DNA of 64,000 bases from Bacteroidales bacterium UBA2861 (GCA_002350615.1 DEFD01000028.1:496829-560828), one strand, 5' to 3'; shown: positions 15,847-25,613, counted from the first letter of the stretch. Numbers and translations are program-made. Notes: generated from the letters alone by a model not told the origin.

Positions 15847-18660
15847 ATGCGCCGCCTGACTGCCATATTCATCCTGCTTGTTTGCATTGTGCCGCCCGTC
15901 CTGTCGATGACGGATGCTGCTCCGCGATTCGTGAACTACGGCGCAGCCGACGGTCTGCCCTCGAACACCGTTTATGCTATCGTTCAGGATGACGCTGGTG
16001 CCCTCTGGATAGGTACCAGGAACGGACTGGCCGTTTTCGACGGTTCGCGATTCCGGAGTTGGAAGGAGTACGGAAGGGTGAATGCCCTCGCCGTGGACCG
16101 GCAGGGGTGGCTTTGGGTCGGCAGCGATCAGGGGCTGGCGGCAATTGACCGCGAGAGCCTTGGCGGGAACGCTGCCGACCTTGCCGGAAGCGATCCGGCA
16201 GTTAGCGGCGGCGAAAGGGTGGATTTCGGCGGGCCGCTGCGGGCGCTGTACGCCGATGCGGAAGGCTTCGTATGGGCTACCGTGGGAGACACCCTTCTGC
16301 TGAAACTGTCTTACAAAGATGGCATCAGGGAGGCCGCCCGCTGCTTCTACGACAAGCGCGATTCGGAAGGGGATTATCCTTATTATCAGATATATGAAGC
16401 CTCTGACGGCAAGCTCTGGCTGGCAGGGCGCCTTGTCCGGAACGAGTTCATCAAGGACAGAAACTCTCCGCAAATCATTATCCCGCTTTGGGAAGATGTG
16501 TTCTGCAACGGAAGTTATGCCGAAAGCGGAGGAACGCTCTACGCCTTCGAAGACCACAGATCCCTTCTGTTTGATTGCGGGGGAGTGAAGCCCGTTTCCC
16601 TCGGCCGTCTGCCCATCGCTCACGCCAGGCTGCTCACCGACCGACAGGGAAGGATGTGGGCGGCCGGGTCCTATGGTCTGGGACTCGTGGACACCGGCAA
16701 GCCGCAGGCAAGCAGGGTTTTCCGCCACGACGCGGATGATCCGTCCAGCCTGTCCTCCGGAGAACTCTACTGCATCTTCGAGGACCGTCAGGGCAATATC
16801 TGGGTGGGTGGCGACAATGGCCTCTCCGTGCTCTGCCCGGCCTTCCTGCAGTTGCAGACGCTTTCGCGCGCCAATGTCACTGCCATAATGCAGGACCACA
16901 AAGGCAAAATTTGGACTGGAACTGCCGAGCAGAGGGCCTCGAGCCTGTATGAAGACCGTTCCGGCACCGTTTACAAGGGTCTTTGGAACAATACGGGATG
17001 GGAGGTCTGGAAGGATGGCAGGATGCACAAGGAACGCCTTTCCGGGCTGATTCCGGAAGAGCAAAAGGAAGCCCGGTATCTGGACGGGGCCAACTGGATT
17101 TCGGATTTCCTGGAAGACAGCCGGGGCCGCTTCTGGGTGGTGTCCTGGGAGGGTGTAGGCCTGAATGAGTGGGACCGCAAGGCCCGCCGCAGCCTGCATC
17201 CCCGCTGGCTCAGCCCCTTCAGATATCCTTATCCGCAGCTGGATTCCAATATCTATCTAAGTTCAAGGCTCGGCAGCCGCATTATAGAGGACAGGGAAGG
17301 CAATCTGGTATATGCCACCACCCAGGCGGGGCTGAATGTAATCGACCGCGAAAGCGGCCTTGTAACCAAATATTTCAAGGGCAATTCCTCCATCCCGGAC
17401 GATTATGTAACGGACCTCTGCCTTACCCCGGACGGCAGCATCTGGGCATCTACCCGAAGCGGCCTGTGGCGATGCCCATACGGGGCAGGGCCGGAAGATG
17501 CACGCGACTCCGTTTACCTGGAAGGAATGCTTGTGCAGTCGGTTGAAGCCGATGACAGGGGTCGCCTCTGGGCCGGAACCGAAGACGGGCTGTATTTCGT
17601 GGATACGGACGGCAGCACAGGCCGCGTGCCCAAAGAACTCGGACTGCCCTCCGACATATTCGGCGAACATGTTTCCTGCCGCCTCGCCGGCGGGCGCCTT
17701 GCCTTCGGAGGCTCTGCAGGAGCCGCATCTTTCCATCCGGACAGCCTGCTTTCCATAAAGACGGAGGGGAACCTTCCCCTGGCAAGGCTGATCCGGCACC
17801 GCTATCGCCTGAACGGCGGGCTGTGGACGGATGGCCGCTTCTCCGGATTTCCGGAAAACATCGCCCCGGGGCGATATACACTCGAGCAGCAGAGTACCGA
17901 TGTATTCGGGCGATGGGAATATGGTCAGACAGCGGAAAAGACGATAAGGATCCCTATGCCGATATGGCTGCGCTGGCCCTTCCTGCTGTTGTATCTCCTG
18001 ATCCTGGCGTCCTTTGCCTGGATCCTTCTGCGCCTGAGGGAACGCCGGCTGCTGGAAAAGGAAGTGGAGATGCGAAACCGTCTGTTCTCGATCATCTCGC
18101 ACGACCTCCGCAACCCTGTTTACGGGAACCGGATGCTTTCCAGCCAACTGCTGGAGTGCGTGGACACCCTGCCGCGCGAGCAGTTGAAAGAGGGGCTGGA
18201 GCAGTTGGCGCAGTCTGCCGAAAATACATCCACCCTGCTGGAAAACCTCCTCCTGTGGTCCCTGAACCAAAAGGGGATGCTGGAACCGGTGATGCGGGAA
18301 GAGAATCTGGCGACCCTTGCCGCGGAAGCCATCGCCCCCATCCGGAATGGTGGAATAATAGTCGTGGACATACCCTCCGGACTCAGCGTGCGCACGGACC
18401 GCAATATGCTTCTCACCTGTCTCAGGAACCTGCTGGACAATGCGGTGAAAGCAAGCCCCGAAGGCGGGAAAGTGCTGCTGGGCGCCCGTGGAAAGCAAAT
18501 TACGATATCCGATGAAGGGCCGGGCCTGCAAGAGGGCAACCCGCACTGGGGCCACGGTCTCGGCCTCGTGGTGACGCGTGAACTGCTGGACAAACTGGGC
18601 GCCACCATGCAGATGAGCCAGCGGCCGGAAGGAGGGCTTGAAATATCGGTCAATCTCTGA
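15847..18660 (+). CDS. Reg_prop/Y_Y_Y periplasmic-sensor histidine kinase
   Basis: The 937-residue protein starts with a signal peptide, then a propeller built from Reg_prop repeats (GALWIGTRNGLAVFDG, GWLWVGSDQGLAAID, GNIWVGGDNGLSVL and more). A Y_Y_Y-like domain follows, then one transmembrane segment near 703-730. The cytoplasmic part has an H-box FSIISHDLRNP (His about 750) and a HATPase domain with LRNLLDNAVKASPEGG, DEGPGLQ and GHGLGLVVTRELL. Unlike hybrid two-component systems of Bacteroidetes it has no receiver or AraC domain, and no response regulator gene is nearby. The ligand is unknown; in related systems it is a glycan fragment. Confidence 0.88.
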   Translation: MRRLTAIFILLVCIVPPVLSMTDAAPRFVNYGAADGLPSNTVYAIVQDDAGALWIGTRNGLAVFDGSRFRSWKEYGRVNALAVDRQGWLWVGSDQGLAAIDRESLGGNAADLAGSDPAVSGGERVDFGGPLRALYADAEGFVWATVGDTLLLKLSYKDGIREAARCFYDKRDSEGDYPYYQIYEASDGKLWLAGRLVRNEFIKDRNSPQIIIPLWEDVFCNGSYAESGGTLYAFEDHRSLLFDCGGVKPVSLGRLPIAHARLLTDRQGRMWAAGSYGLGLVDTGKPQASRVFRHDADDPSSLSSGELYCIFEDRQGNIWVGGDNGLSVLCPAFLQLQTLSRANVTAIMQDHKGKIWTGTAEQRASSLYEDRSGTVYKGLWNNTGWEVWKDGRMHKERLSGLIPEEQKEARYLDGANWISDFLEDSRGRFWVVSWEGVGLNEWDRKARRSLHPRWLSPFRYPYPQLDSNIYLSSRLGSRIIEDREGNLVYATTQAGLNVIDRESGLVTKYFKGNSSIPDDYVTDLCLTPDGSIWASTRSGLWRCPYGAGPEDARDSVYLEGMLVQSVEADDRGRLWAGTEDGLYFVDTDGSTGRVPKELGLPSDIFGEHVSCRLAGGRLAFGGSAGAASFHPDSLLSIKTEGNLPLARLIRHRYRLNGGLWTDGRFSGFPENIAPGRYTLEQQSTDVFGRWEYGQTAEKTIRIPMPIWLRWPFLLLYLLILASFAWILLRLRERRLLEKEVEMRNRLFSIISHDLRNPVYGNRMLSSQLLECVDTLPREQLKEGLEQLAQSAENTSTLLENLLLWSLNQKGMLEPVMREENLATLAAEAIAPIRNGGIIVVDIPSGLSVRTDRNMLLTCLRNLLDNAVKASPEGGKVLLGARGKQITISDEGPGLQEGNPHWGHGLGLVVTRELLDKLGATMQMSQRPEGGLEISVNL

Positions 18661-18696
18661 TAAAAAGTGCTAATTCGCACTGACAAAAATAGAATT

Positions 18697-19164
18697 ATGG
18701 GAAAACACGGTTTCAAGGAATGGTTCGCGGTCACGCGTTATTGGTCTTTCTCGGTATCCACCATGCCGCTGATCGTTGCGTTTGCATATCTTTTTGCCAA
18801 GGGGCTGGTGCCCTGCGGGGTGCTTCCGTGGGGGATTCTCTGCCTTTCGCTGCTTGGAGTGGTGCTGCTGCACGCCGCAGGAAACGTGCTCAGCGACTGG
18901 TTCGACTACCGCAGCGGAGTTGACAACAAAGACGCTTACGCGGTGCCGAATCTCGTATTCGGTCATTTCCAGCCCAAGGAGTATCTGGTGTTCAGCATCA
19001 TCCTCTTCGTGCTCGGAATCATCGACGGCCTCGCCCTGGTTGCAATCTGCGGAAAGGGAGTGCTGATTGTGGGTGTCATCGCAGTCGCGCTTACCGCGCT
19101 GTACTCCTTCTTTAAATATCACGCCCTCTGGGATGCGCTTGTTTTTGTTATTATCCCTATTTGA
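18697..19164 (+). pseudogene. Truncated UbiA/MenA-type prenyltransferase
   Basis: The frame from ATG 18697 gives 155 residues. It holds the first Asp-rich motif of UbiA-family prenyltransferases (AAGNVLSDWFDYRSGVDNKDAY) and about four transmembrane helices, closest to 1,4-dihydroxy-2-naphthoate octaprenyltransferase (MenA). It stops at KYHALWDALVFVIIPI, roughly halfway through the usual 300 residues, so the second Asp-rich motif is missing. The stop falls inside the 3' end of the convergent SGNH-hydrolase gene (8-nt overlap), which points to a deletion or rearrangement. It is very unlikely to be catalytically active. Confidence 0.7.
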
Positions 19165-20236
19165 TTCCGTACTTTTTAAGGATTTTCAGGATGGGTTTCT
19201 CGATGGAGGCCTCCCAAAGGGAGTAACCGTTGTCGTTGGGATGCACGCCGTCCGCGGTGGAAGACTCGCCGTTGTGCAGTGCGGCATCGGGCTTTATATA
19301 ATACACGTCCTTATATTTCTTGCAGGCAATCTTCATCAGGCTGTCTGAAAGCTCCCTTCTACCGCCGAACTCCTTCTGCGCAGCAGTATTGAAATTCTCC
19401 CTCTCCCAGTAGATCGTGCGCTGGATTATTATCGGCTTGCCGGGATGGGCCTTTACCATACGGTCTATGAAAGGCAGCAGGCGCTGGCGGATCATGGGGA
19501 TGTTGGGGTTGGAGAAGGGGTCGAATACATAGGCGTCGGCCTCGATATCTTCCATTACATCAGCAAAATACGGCTGCATCTTGCAATTGCCGCTGAATCC
19601 CATCGGGATCACCTGCAGGCCGGTGCGGCGCATAAACTGCATCGGGTAGCTCATTCCGGCGCGGGTGGTGCTTATGCCATGCGTGAAGCTGCTGCCATGG
19701 AAGACGACCTTATGCCTGAAAGGGGATTCAAGGCTCTCCAGGCTGCACCCTTCCGGCACGCAGACCTGGCAGGATTTGAGTTCTGAATACAGGGGAAGAT
19801 ACAGCAGGCATTCCTTTTCGCCGGGAGCCATGTCCTTGACCAGAGTCCTGACCTGGGCGGGGTCCTTGTGGTCGCGGTCGAAGGTGCCGCATCCGGCCCA
19901 GAGCCACTTGCCGTCCTTCTTGATATAAAGGTCGAAGCCACGGTAGGAGCAGTAGGCGTCGCGGCGGGCCCAGATGAATTCAACGCTGACGCCGATCTCC
20001 TTCGCATCGGTCTTGAAAAGCACGGTGAGTCCGGCGGGCACGCGGCACTGCTCGTTCTCCCTGACGGTGAATCCCTTGTAAACGCAGGTGTCTATGCGAT
20101 GATATGGATTGGGGGTTTCGAATGCCTTTCCACAGAGGTTGAGCGATGCCGCCTCGACCTTCTTCCAGCTCTTGGTCTGGGCCGCTGCACCGAGGCTCAG
20201 CGCGATCGCGGCGATAAGGATGATATACTTTCTCAT
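19157..20236 (-). CDS. Secreted SGNH/GDSL-family hydrolase (esterase)
   Basis: The 359-residue product has a signal peptide (MRKYIILIAAIALSLGAAAQ), an N-terminal beta-sandwich and a C-terminal SGNH hydrolase domain. Block I is FHGSSFTHG (nucleophile Ser), block II GFSGNCKM, block III region DPFSNPN and block V DGVHPNDNGY with the catalytic Asp/His. This two-domain form resembles bacterial carbohydrate or lipid esterases acting in the periplasm. It faces away from the DUF1553/DUF1501 cassette and might be functionally linked to it. Confidence 0.85.
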   Translation of the reverse strand: MRKYIILIAAIALSLGAAAQTKSWKKVEAASLNLCGKAFETPNPYHRIDTCVYKGFTVRENEQCRVPAGLTVLFKTDAKEIGVSVEFIWARRDAYCSYRGFDLYIKKDGKWLWAGCGTFDRDHKDPAQVRTLVKDMAPGEKECLLYLPLYSELKSCQVCVPEGCSLESLESPFRHKVVFHGSSFTHGISTTRAGMSYPMQFMRRTGLQVIPMGFSGNCKMQPYFADVMEDIEADAYVFDPFSNPNIPMIRQRLLPFIDRMVKAHPGKPIIIQRTIYWERENFNTAAQKEFGGRRELSDSLMKIACKKYKDVYYIKPDAALHNGESSTADGVHPNDNGYSLWEASIEKPILKILKKYGIK

Positions 20237-20257
20237 ATAATCTTATTATATTCGTCA

Positions 20258-20265
20258 CAAATCTA
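20258..20265 (-). promoter_or_regulatory. -7 promoter element for the SGNH hydrolase
   Basis: TAGATTTG on the minus strand, 21 nt before ATG 20236. Confidence 0.55.
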
Positions 20266-20315
20266 CGAAAAACTAATTAAACCATAGCCGAAAACAGTCG
20301 TCAAATGAGAGTATT

Positions 20316-21794
20316 ATGAAGCGCTTTATCATTCCTTTTTTGCTCCTGCTATGCCAGACGGCATTTGCGGGTGGGATAGACAAGTGCATCGCCGACCGGC
20401 TTGCAAAGGAGGGGATAACTCCCTCCGCGCCGACGGACCCTGCCCTGCTTGTCCGACGCTACTACCTGGTTGTGACCGACCGTATCCCGACGGAGGCACA
20501 GACCAGGTCTTTTCTTAAGAATCCGGACCGGGCAGCCCTGGTGGACAGTCTTCTTGCAAGCGACGGCTTTTCGCAGCATCTGGTGCTGAAGTGGGGAGAC
20601 CTGCTTCGCATCAAGTCCGAATTTCCCAGTTGCATGTGGCCGAATGCGGTGCAGGCTTTCAACAAATGGCTGCTGGAAGAGTTCCGTGCGAACACTCCTT
20701 ACGACCGTTTTGTGCGTGAACTGCTTTCTGGTACGGGCAGCAATTTCAGGGTGCCGCAGACGAATTTCTACCGTGCAGGGTCCGACAGGAGCACACGCAA
20801 GTTCGCCTCCGACGCAGCTCTTCTGTTCCTCGGCCTGAGGCAGGCGCCGGCGGAGTGGGAGCCTTTTTTCAGCCAGATAAAGTTCAAGAGCACCAAGGAG
20901 TGGAAGGAGGAAATCCTCTGCATGGATGCGGACGTGCTGCCTCCGGCGGGGGCTATAAGGCTTGGTGACAAGTCTGTTACCCTCAGGGAGGGCACCGACT
21001 TCCGCGGACCGTTCGTGAACTGGCTTTGCTCGAAGGAGAACCGCGATTTCGCCCGCGCTTTCGCCAACCGCTTCTGGTTCTGGCTGATGGGCCGCGGCAT
21101 CATCGACCCGGTGGACGACCTCGGGGGAGGTGCGCAGGCCTCGAACCCTGAACTGCTGGTTTATCTTACGGACAGTTTCATCGCCTCCGGCTTCGACGTC
21201 CGCGCCCTGGCGCGCGAGATCCTGCTTTCGGACGCTTTCGCCCGCAGCACAGTCTATTCCCAGCCCTGCGGGGACGGACTCTTTTCCCATTATATCCAGA
21301 GCCGTCTCACGGCAGAGCAGATCTGCGATGCCATCTGCGACATCACCGGGGTGCCGGACTGTTATTCCAGCCGTGCTCCGGAACCATTCACCAACTTCCC
21401 TGCGGGTACCCGGGCCGTTGAGGTCTGCGACGGAACCATAACTACGCCGCAACTCGACATTTTCGGTCGTCCTTCCCGCGACGTTCCTTTGGAAAGCGGG
21501 CGGGACAACTCAGTGAATTCCAAGCAGATACTCTATCTGCTCAACTCTACCGATATACAGTCCAAACTTCGCAAGAGCCCCTGGCTGGATGCTGCCGGCT
21601 GGCACGGCGACGCCAGGGCAATGGCCCGCGACATCTACCTGCGGGTGCTCTCCCGCCCCGCCACATCTGCCGAGCAGGATGCCGTTGCTGCCTGGACTGC
21701 TTCCGCAGCCACGAAGGGAATCGGCTTCCGCACTGCCGCCGAATCCCTTGTCTGGGCACTTTTGAACACCGATGAATTCCTCTTCCTGAACTGA
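20316..21794 (+). CDS. DUF1549/DUF1553 domain protein
   Basis: The 492-residue exported protein (signal peptide MKRFIIPFLLLLCQTAFA) shows the DUF1549 start, DPALLVRRYYLVVTDRIPT and SDGFSQHLVLKWGDLLR. The DUF1553 half follows (ENRDFARAFANRFWFWLMGRGIIDPVDDL and SNPELLVYLTDSFIASGFDVRALAREIL, QILYLLNSTDI). Family members are abundant in Planctomycetes and Verrucomicrobia, where they are usually about 1000 residues and carry a cytochrome c domain; that part is absent here. Function is unproven. The TGA stop is followed one base later by the DUF1501 start, so the genes are coupled. Confidence 0.82.
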   Translation: MKRFIIPFLLLLCQTAFAGGIDKCIADRLAKEGITPSAPTDPALLVRRYYLVVTDRIPTEAQTRSFLKNPDRAALVDSLLASDGFSQHLVLKWGDLLRIKSEFPSCMWPNAVQAFNKWLLEEFRANTPYDRFVRELLSGTGSNFRVPQTNFYRAGSDRSTRKFASDAALLFLGLRQAPAEWEPFFSQIKFKSTKEWKEEILCMDADVLPPAGAIRLGDKSVTLREGTDFRGPFVNWLCSKENRDFARAFANRFWFWLMGRGIIDPVDDLGGGAQASNPELLVYLTDSFIASGFDVRALAREILLSDAFARSTVYSQPCGDGLFSHYIQSRLTAEQICDAICDITGVPDCYSSRAPEPFTNFPAGTRAVEVCDGTITTPQLDIFGRPSRDVPLESGRDNSVNSKQILYLLNSTDIQSKLRKSPWLDAAGWHGDARAMARDIYLRVLSRPATSAEQDAVAAWTASAATKGIGFRTAAESLVWALLNTDEFLFLN

Positions 21795-21795
21795 T

Positions 21796-23064
21796 ATGAA
21801 ACGTTTTGTTGCATTATTGGCATTGACGCTGCTCGCAGTAGCGGCTCAGGCACAGAAGGCCAAGGCCGTGGTCTATATCTATCTGGACGGAGGATCTTCC
21901 CAGACCGACACCTTCGACCCCAAACCCGAAGCTGGTTACAGTTATACCGGCAAATACAAAACGCCCATCGAGACCTGCATACCCGGTGTTTTCATTGGGG
22001 AAAGGCTGGTGAAACTTGCGGCGATAGCGGACCGTTACGCCATTCTCCGCGGAATGTGCGACGGCACTAACGCCCACGAGACCGGCCACTACCGCATGCT
22101 CACCGGCGATATGACCGGCAAGGATATAGTCTATCCTTCTTACGGGGCCATGATCGCGTACAAGAAGCGCGCGGAATACGACAACCCGCTGTTCCCCTAC
22201 ATCTGCGTGACCGAGGCTTCCACCCGGTTCAACGAGGCCGGTTTCCTGAATTCGATGTACAAGCCCTACGACACCGGCGGCAAGCCGGATGCCAAGTGGT
22301 TCGACGTCAGCGGCATAGTGGACCACAATATGTCCGATGAACTGATGGATGCGAGACGCAGTCTGCTAAAGGAACTCTCGTCCCTCGGCAAGCAGGTGCA
22401 GCAGGGCGAGGAGGTCCGAAAGGCGGCGGCATACCGCGAGCAGGGTTTCGAACTGATGCTGGGCGATGCCCGGAAGTGCTTTGACCTTGCGTCCGAACCG
22501 GATTCCATCCGCCAGGCCTACGGGATGAACAACTTCGGCCAGTCCTGCCTTGTCGCACGCAAACTCGTCGAGCAGGGAGTGCTGGTGACGATGGTCCGTT
22601 TCCGCGGCTGGGATACCCACAAGGAACATTTCAAACGTATGGACCAGCGTCTGGACGAACTGGATGCCGGCGTTTCTTCCCTGATTCTCGACCTCGAGTC
22701 CCGCGGGCTTCTGGAAAGCACCATCATCGTGGTGGGCGGTGAGTTCGGCCGCACTCCGCTCATCGGCTTCGGACCGCCATGGAACGGCGGACGCGGACAC
22801 TACGGGGCTGCATTTTCCTACATCGTCGCCGGAGGCGGCTTCCAGGGAGGCCGTGTCGTGGGCGCCACCGATGCCAAAGGGGAGCAGGTCATCGACCGCA
22901 AGGTCTATCCCGCCGACCTCTGGGCAAGCGTCTATACCCTTATGGGCATCGACCCTCTGGGCACCGTCGAGCACCCTGTACTTGGCCCTATCCCCATGTT
23001 GCCGTCCTACGGAAAGGAAGGCCAGAGCAATGGAATGCTGACAGAAATCATGAATCTGAATTAG
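21796..23064 (+). CDS. DUF1501 domain protein (alkaline-phosphatase-fold, sulfatase-like)
   Basis: The 422-residue exported protein has DUF1501 hallmarks: YLDGGSSQTDTFDPKPE near the N-terminus, NAHETGHYRMLTGD, NNFGQSCLVARKLVEQGVL, FRGWDTHKEHF and VVGGEFGRTPLIGF followed by GRGHYG. The conserved Asp/His residues fit a metal-binding phosphatase/sulfatase-like fold. DUF1501 and DUF1553 genes are usually neighbours in Planctomycetes and are thought to process complex polysaccharides, though this is unproven. It is coupled by 1 nt to both neighbours. Confidence 0.85.
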   Translation: MKRFVALLALTLLAVAAQAQKAKAVVYIYLDGGSSQTDTFDPKPEAGYSYTGKYKTPIETCIPGVFIGERLVKLAAIADRYAILRGMCDGTNAHETGHYRMLTGDMTGKDIVYPSYGAMIAYKKRAEYDNPLFPYICVTEASTRFNEAGFLNSMYKPYDTGGKPDAKWFDVSGIVDHNMSDELMDARRSLLKELSSLGKQVQQGEEVRKAAAYREQGFELMLGDARKCFDLASEPDSIRQAYGMNNFGQSCLVARKLVEQGVLVTMVRFRGWDTHKEHFKRMDQRLDELDAGVSSLILDLESRGLLESTIIVVGGEFGRTPLIGFGPPWNGGRGHYGAAFSYIVAGGGFQGGRVVGATDAKGEQVIDRKVYPADLWASVYTLMGIDPLGTVEHPVLGPIPMLPSYGKEGQSNGMLTEIMNLN

Positions 23065-23065
23065 T

Positions 23066-25183
23066 ATGGAAAGGAAGATATTTATAGCGGCACTGGCGCT
23101 TGCATGCTGCCTTTCCGCAAATGCCCAGAAGGGCAATATAGGTTATGTCTATCCTGCCGGCGCGCAGCGTGGTACCACTGTGGAAGTGACAGTCGGCGGA
23201 CAGAATCTCTCCAAGGCGAAGGGGATAATAGTGAGCGGAGAAGGGGTGAGCGGCGAGATGATCCCCTCAGAAGCCAAGGCGAAGAAAAGAGGCAGGAAGA
23301 ACAAGGATATCGGTGAAGAGGACAATCTGCAACTGGCGGACCAGGTACGATTCCGCCTCAGCGTGAGCAAGGATGCGGAGCTGGGCTTTCGCGATCTGAG
23401 GCTGCTGATGCCGGACGGTACCACCAACAGGCTGTATTTCGAGATTGGCGAGCTGCCGGATGTGTTCGAGGACGGAGCCGCGGAACTTTCCGCAGTTTCG
23501 GGCAGCCTTCCGGTTACTTTCAACGGCCAGGTCCTGCGCAGCGACAAAGACCGTTTCCGTTTCCGTGCACCAAAGGGGGCGGACCTGGTGCTCCAGGTGA
23601 AAGGAAGGGTGTTCGTGCCGTATATGGCGGATGCCGTTCCTGGATGGTTCCAGCCGATAATCCGGCTTTACGGGCCGGACGGTGCCGAGGTGGCTTTCAG
23701 CGACGACTACCGTTGGAACGTGGATCCTGTGCTGTTTTTCAAGGTGCCGGCCACGGGCGATTACGAAGTCGAGATCAACGATGCGCTCTACCGCGGAAGG
23801 GAGGATTTCGTCTACAGGATCGATGTGGGTGAACTGCCCTTCATCACTTCCGTTTCGCCTCTCGGCGGAGCGGTCGGCGCAAAGAACAAGATAAGCCTGA
23901 AGGGATACAATCTCAAGTCTTCGAGTCTGGTGCTTAAAACTCGCTCCGAGGGCCGTGTGCCGGTCAGTATGGAGAGCAAGGACGGACTGCATTCGAATAC
24001 GATGTGGTTCTATTCCGATCCGTCTGCTCAGTTCAAGCCCGGCAAGGGAACTTCGGACGGGAACAGCCGTGAAGGCGCCTGGGCCCTGCCTTCGGGTGAA
24101 ACCTGCGAAAGGGTTTTCAGCGCTCCGCTGGAACAGCACTGGTATTCAGTTGAGGTGACCGATTCCAAACCGATGCATTTCAGTGTCCTTGCACGGCGTC
24201 TCGGCGCTCCGACGGATGTCCGTTTGACTCTGTATGATTGGAATTTGGGCATTGTGAAGGATGTGGATGACTTCGAGGATTCGGACGAATACCTTGCAAC
24301 GCATTTTGCCGATCCGGAACTGACGGTCCGCTTAAATCCGGGCCGCTACTATTTGCGTCTGGTCGAGTCCCAGGCCCATGCAGGCGATGAATACGCATAC
24401 CGCCTTCGCTGGGCGGCCGCGGAGCCCGATTTCTCGCTGCGCATCGAGCCGGCCACCATCTCCATCCCTGCGGGAGGCACCGCCGTGTTCTCCGTCATAA
24501 TGACTCCGAAGCAGAGTTTCCACGGTGAAGTGGATATCGCAGTGGATGGCCTTCCCGCCGGTTTTAAACTGTCGGGCAACAAGATTGATAAGAATCGCAG
24601 GAAGACGCTTGTCTCCGTCACCGCCCCGACTGGCGCCGAGCCCGTTACCCTCCTGCCGCGCGTCACCGGCACTTCCACTGCCGGCAATGGCAGGGGCGCC
24701 GGTGCATCCGTCACCCGCGAGGCCGTGCCGGTGGAATCGATGATGCAGGCGTTCTACTACACCCACCTCATGCCGATGAGCGAGTTCCGCGTTGAGGTCG
24801 GTGCAAAGCAACCCTTCCGCGTGCAGGTCGTGCCGGATTGGAACGGTGTCCTGCGGCTCCGCCGCGGCGGCAAGGTCCCGGTGAAAGTTCGCCTGGACCG
24901 CGACCCCGGATTCAACTCACAGGTCACCCTGATGGTGAAGTCCTCCGAACACTACGTGAAGGCTGAGGCCGTGGTGGTGCCCGAAGGCGAGACCGATGCG
25001 GTTCTGGAATTGAGCGTTCCGGATAAGGTGAAGAACAAACAGGCCGTATTTCCCCGTCTGTCCGTGTACGGAGTGGTGAAAGGCTCCTCCGCCAAAATCG
25101 CAGGCAAGGGCCGCAACGCCTACGTCGCCTCCATTACCGCCTACGCCCCGGTCTTCACCGCTGTCGTTTCGCCCACCAAATAG
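23066..25183 (+). CDS. Exported protein with pre-peptidase (PPC)-like domains
   Basis: The 705-residue product has a signal peptide (MERKIFIAALALACCLSANA). It begins with an IPT-like strand set, IGYVYPAGAQRGTTVEVTVGGQNL, then an SKAKAKKRGRKNK-type basic insert, and several bacterial pre-peptidase C-terminal (PPC)-like beta-sandwiches (KDRFRFRAPKGADLVLQVKG, YSVEVTDSKPMHFSVLARR). The same domain order occurs in Planctomycete proteins encoded beside DUF1501/DUF1553 genes. No catalytic motif is visible, so it is probably a binding or scaffold partner. Confidence 0.75.
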   Translation: MERKIFIAALALACCLSANAQKGNIGYVYPAGAQRGTTVEVTVGGQNLSKAKGIIVSGEGVSGEMIPSEAKAKKRGRKNKDIGEEDNLQLADQVRFRLSVSKDAELGFRDLRLLMPDGTTNRLYFEIGELPDVFEDGAAELSAVSGSLPVTFNGQVLRSDKDRFRFRAPKGADLVLQVKGRVFVPYMADAVPGWFQPIIRLYGPDGAEVAFSDDYRWNVDPVLFFKVPATGDYEVEINDALYRGREDFVYRIDVGELPFITSVSPLGGAVGAKNKISLKGYNLKSSSLVLKTRSEGRVPVSMESKDGLHSNTMWFYSDPSAQFKPGKGTSDGNSREGAWALPSGETCERVFSAPLEQHWYSVEVTDSKPMHFSVLARRLGAPTDVRLTLYDWNLGIVKDVDDFEDSDEYLATHFADPELTVRLNPGRYYLRLVESQAHAGDEYAYRLRWAAAEPDFSLRIEPATISIPAGGTAVFSVIMTPKQSFHGEVDIAVDGLPAGFKLSGNKIDKNRRKTLVSVTAPTGAEPVTLLPRVTGTSTAGNGRGAGASVTREAVPVESMMQAFYYTHLMPMSEFRVEVGAKQPFRVQVVPDWNGVLRLRRGGKVPVKVRLDRDPGFNSQVTLMVKSSEHYVKAEAVVVPEGETDAVLELSVPDKVKNKQAVFPRLSVYGVVKGSSAKIAGKGRNAYVASITAYAPVFTAVVSPTK

Positions 25184-25217
25184 AACTTTTTCTCCTTCCA
25201 CGAACCTGGATTGTTTT

Positions 25218-25308
25218 GATTGGGGAGACGTGCCAGATAATGGCACGTCTCCCTAATTTTGGGCCCTTTTTGGGGGAGACACTCCACAGATTGGCACGTC
25301 TCCCCAAT
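25218..25308. repeat. GGGGAGAC double-hairpin repeat, copy 1
   Basis: Two tandem hairpins: TGGGGAGACGTGCCA with TGGCACGTCTCCCTA, then GGGGGAGAC with GTCTCCCCA, joined by TTTTGGGCCCTTTTT. The same layout recurs at 53378-53468. The 505-bp gap 25184-25689 also contains a GGCCGGTGGCC-rich stretch (25340-25400) and the small remnant at 25452-25613. Confidence 0.8.
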
Positions 25309-25451
25309 TCTTAATGCGCCACTGGTCGGTCAAATCTACGAACGCCACCGGTCGGTTCAACCGTCGGAGGCCGGTGGCCGGTCCCGCCACGGAAGCGGCC
25401 ACCGGCAGGCCCTGCCGTGAAATCCACAACATGGCCCAGCCGTCGGAAGCG

Positions 25452-25613
25452 CTACTGGTAGGTCCAGCCGGGCACGCCTTCGAGGGAGGTGGTGCGGATT
25501 TCGCTCTCGTCGGTTTTCCAAAAGAGGAGGATGTTCCCGAAGTAGATGATGGTGCCGATGCCGGCGCTGAAAAGCAGGAGTGCTCTCTCGTGGGTGCCAA
25601 GTTCAAATAACCA
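25452..25613 (-). pseudogene. Possible membrane-protein C-terminal remnant
   Basis: Between in-frame stops this 54-codon frame reads THERALLLFSAGIGTIIYFG and then NILLFWKTDESEIR up to GVPGWTYQ. It has a convincing hydrophobic segment and an ordinary protein-like composition, unlike the other frames here. There is no ATG start. It may be the tail of a deleted gene. I recognise no family. Confidence 0.3.

Noticed and set aside
15571..17199. 542-codon open frame antisense to the sensor kinase and crossing into the barrel gene
   Set aside because: It overlaps two supported genes and their promoters, and the translation is not protein-like.
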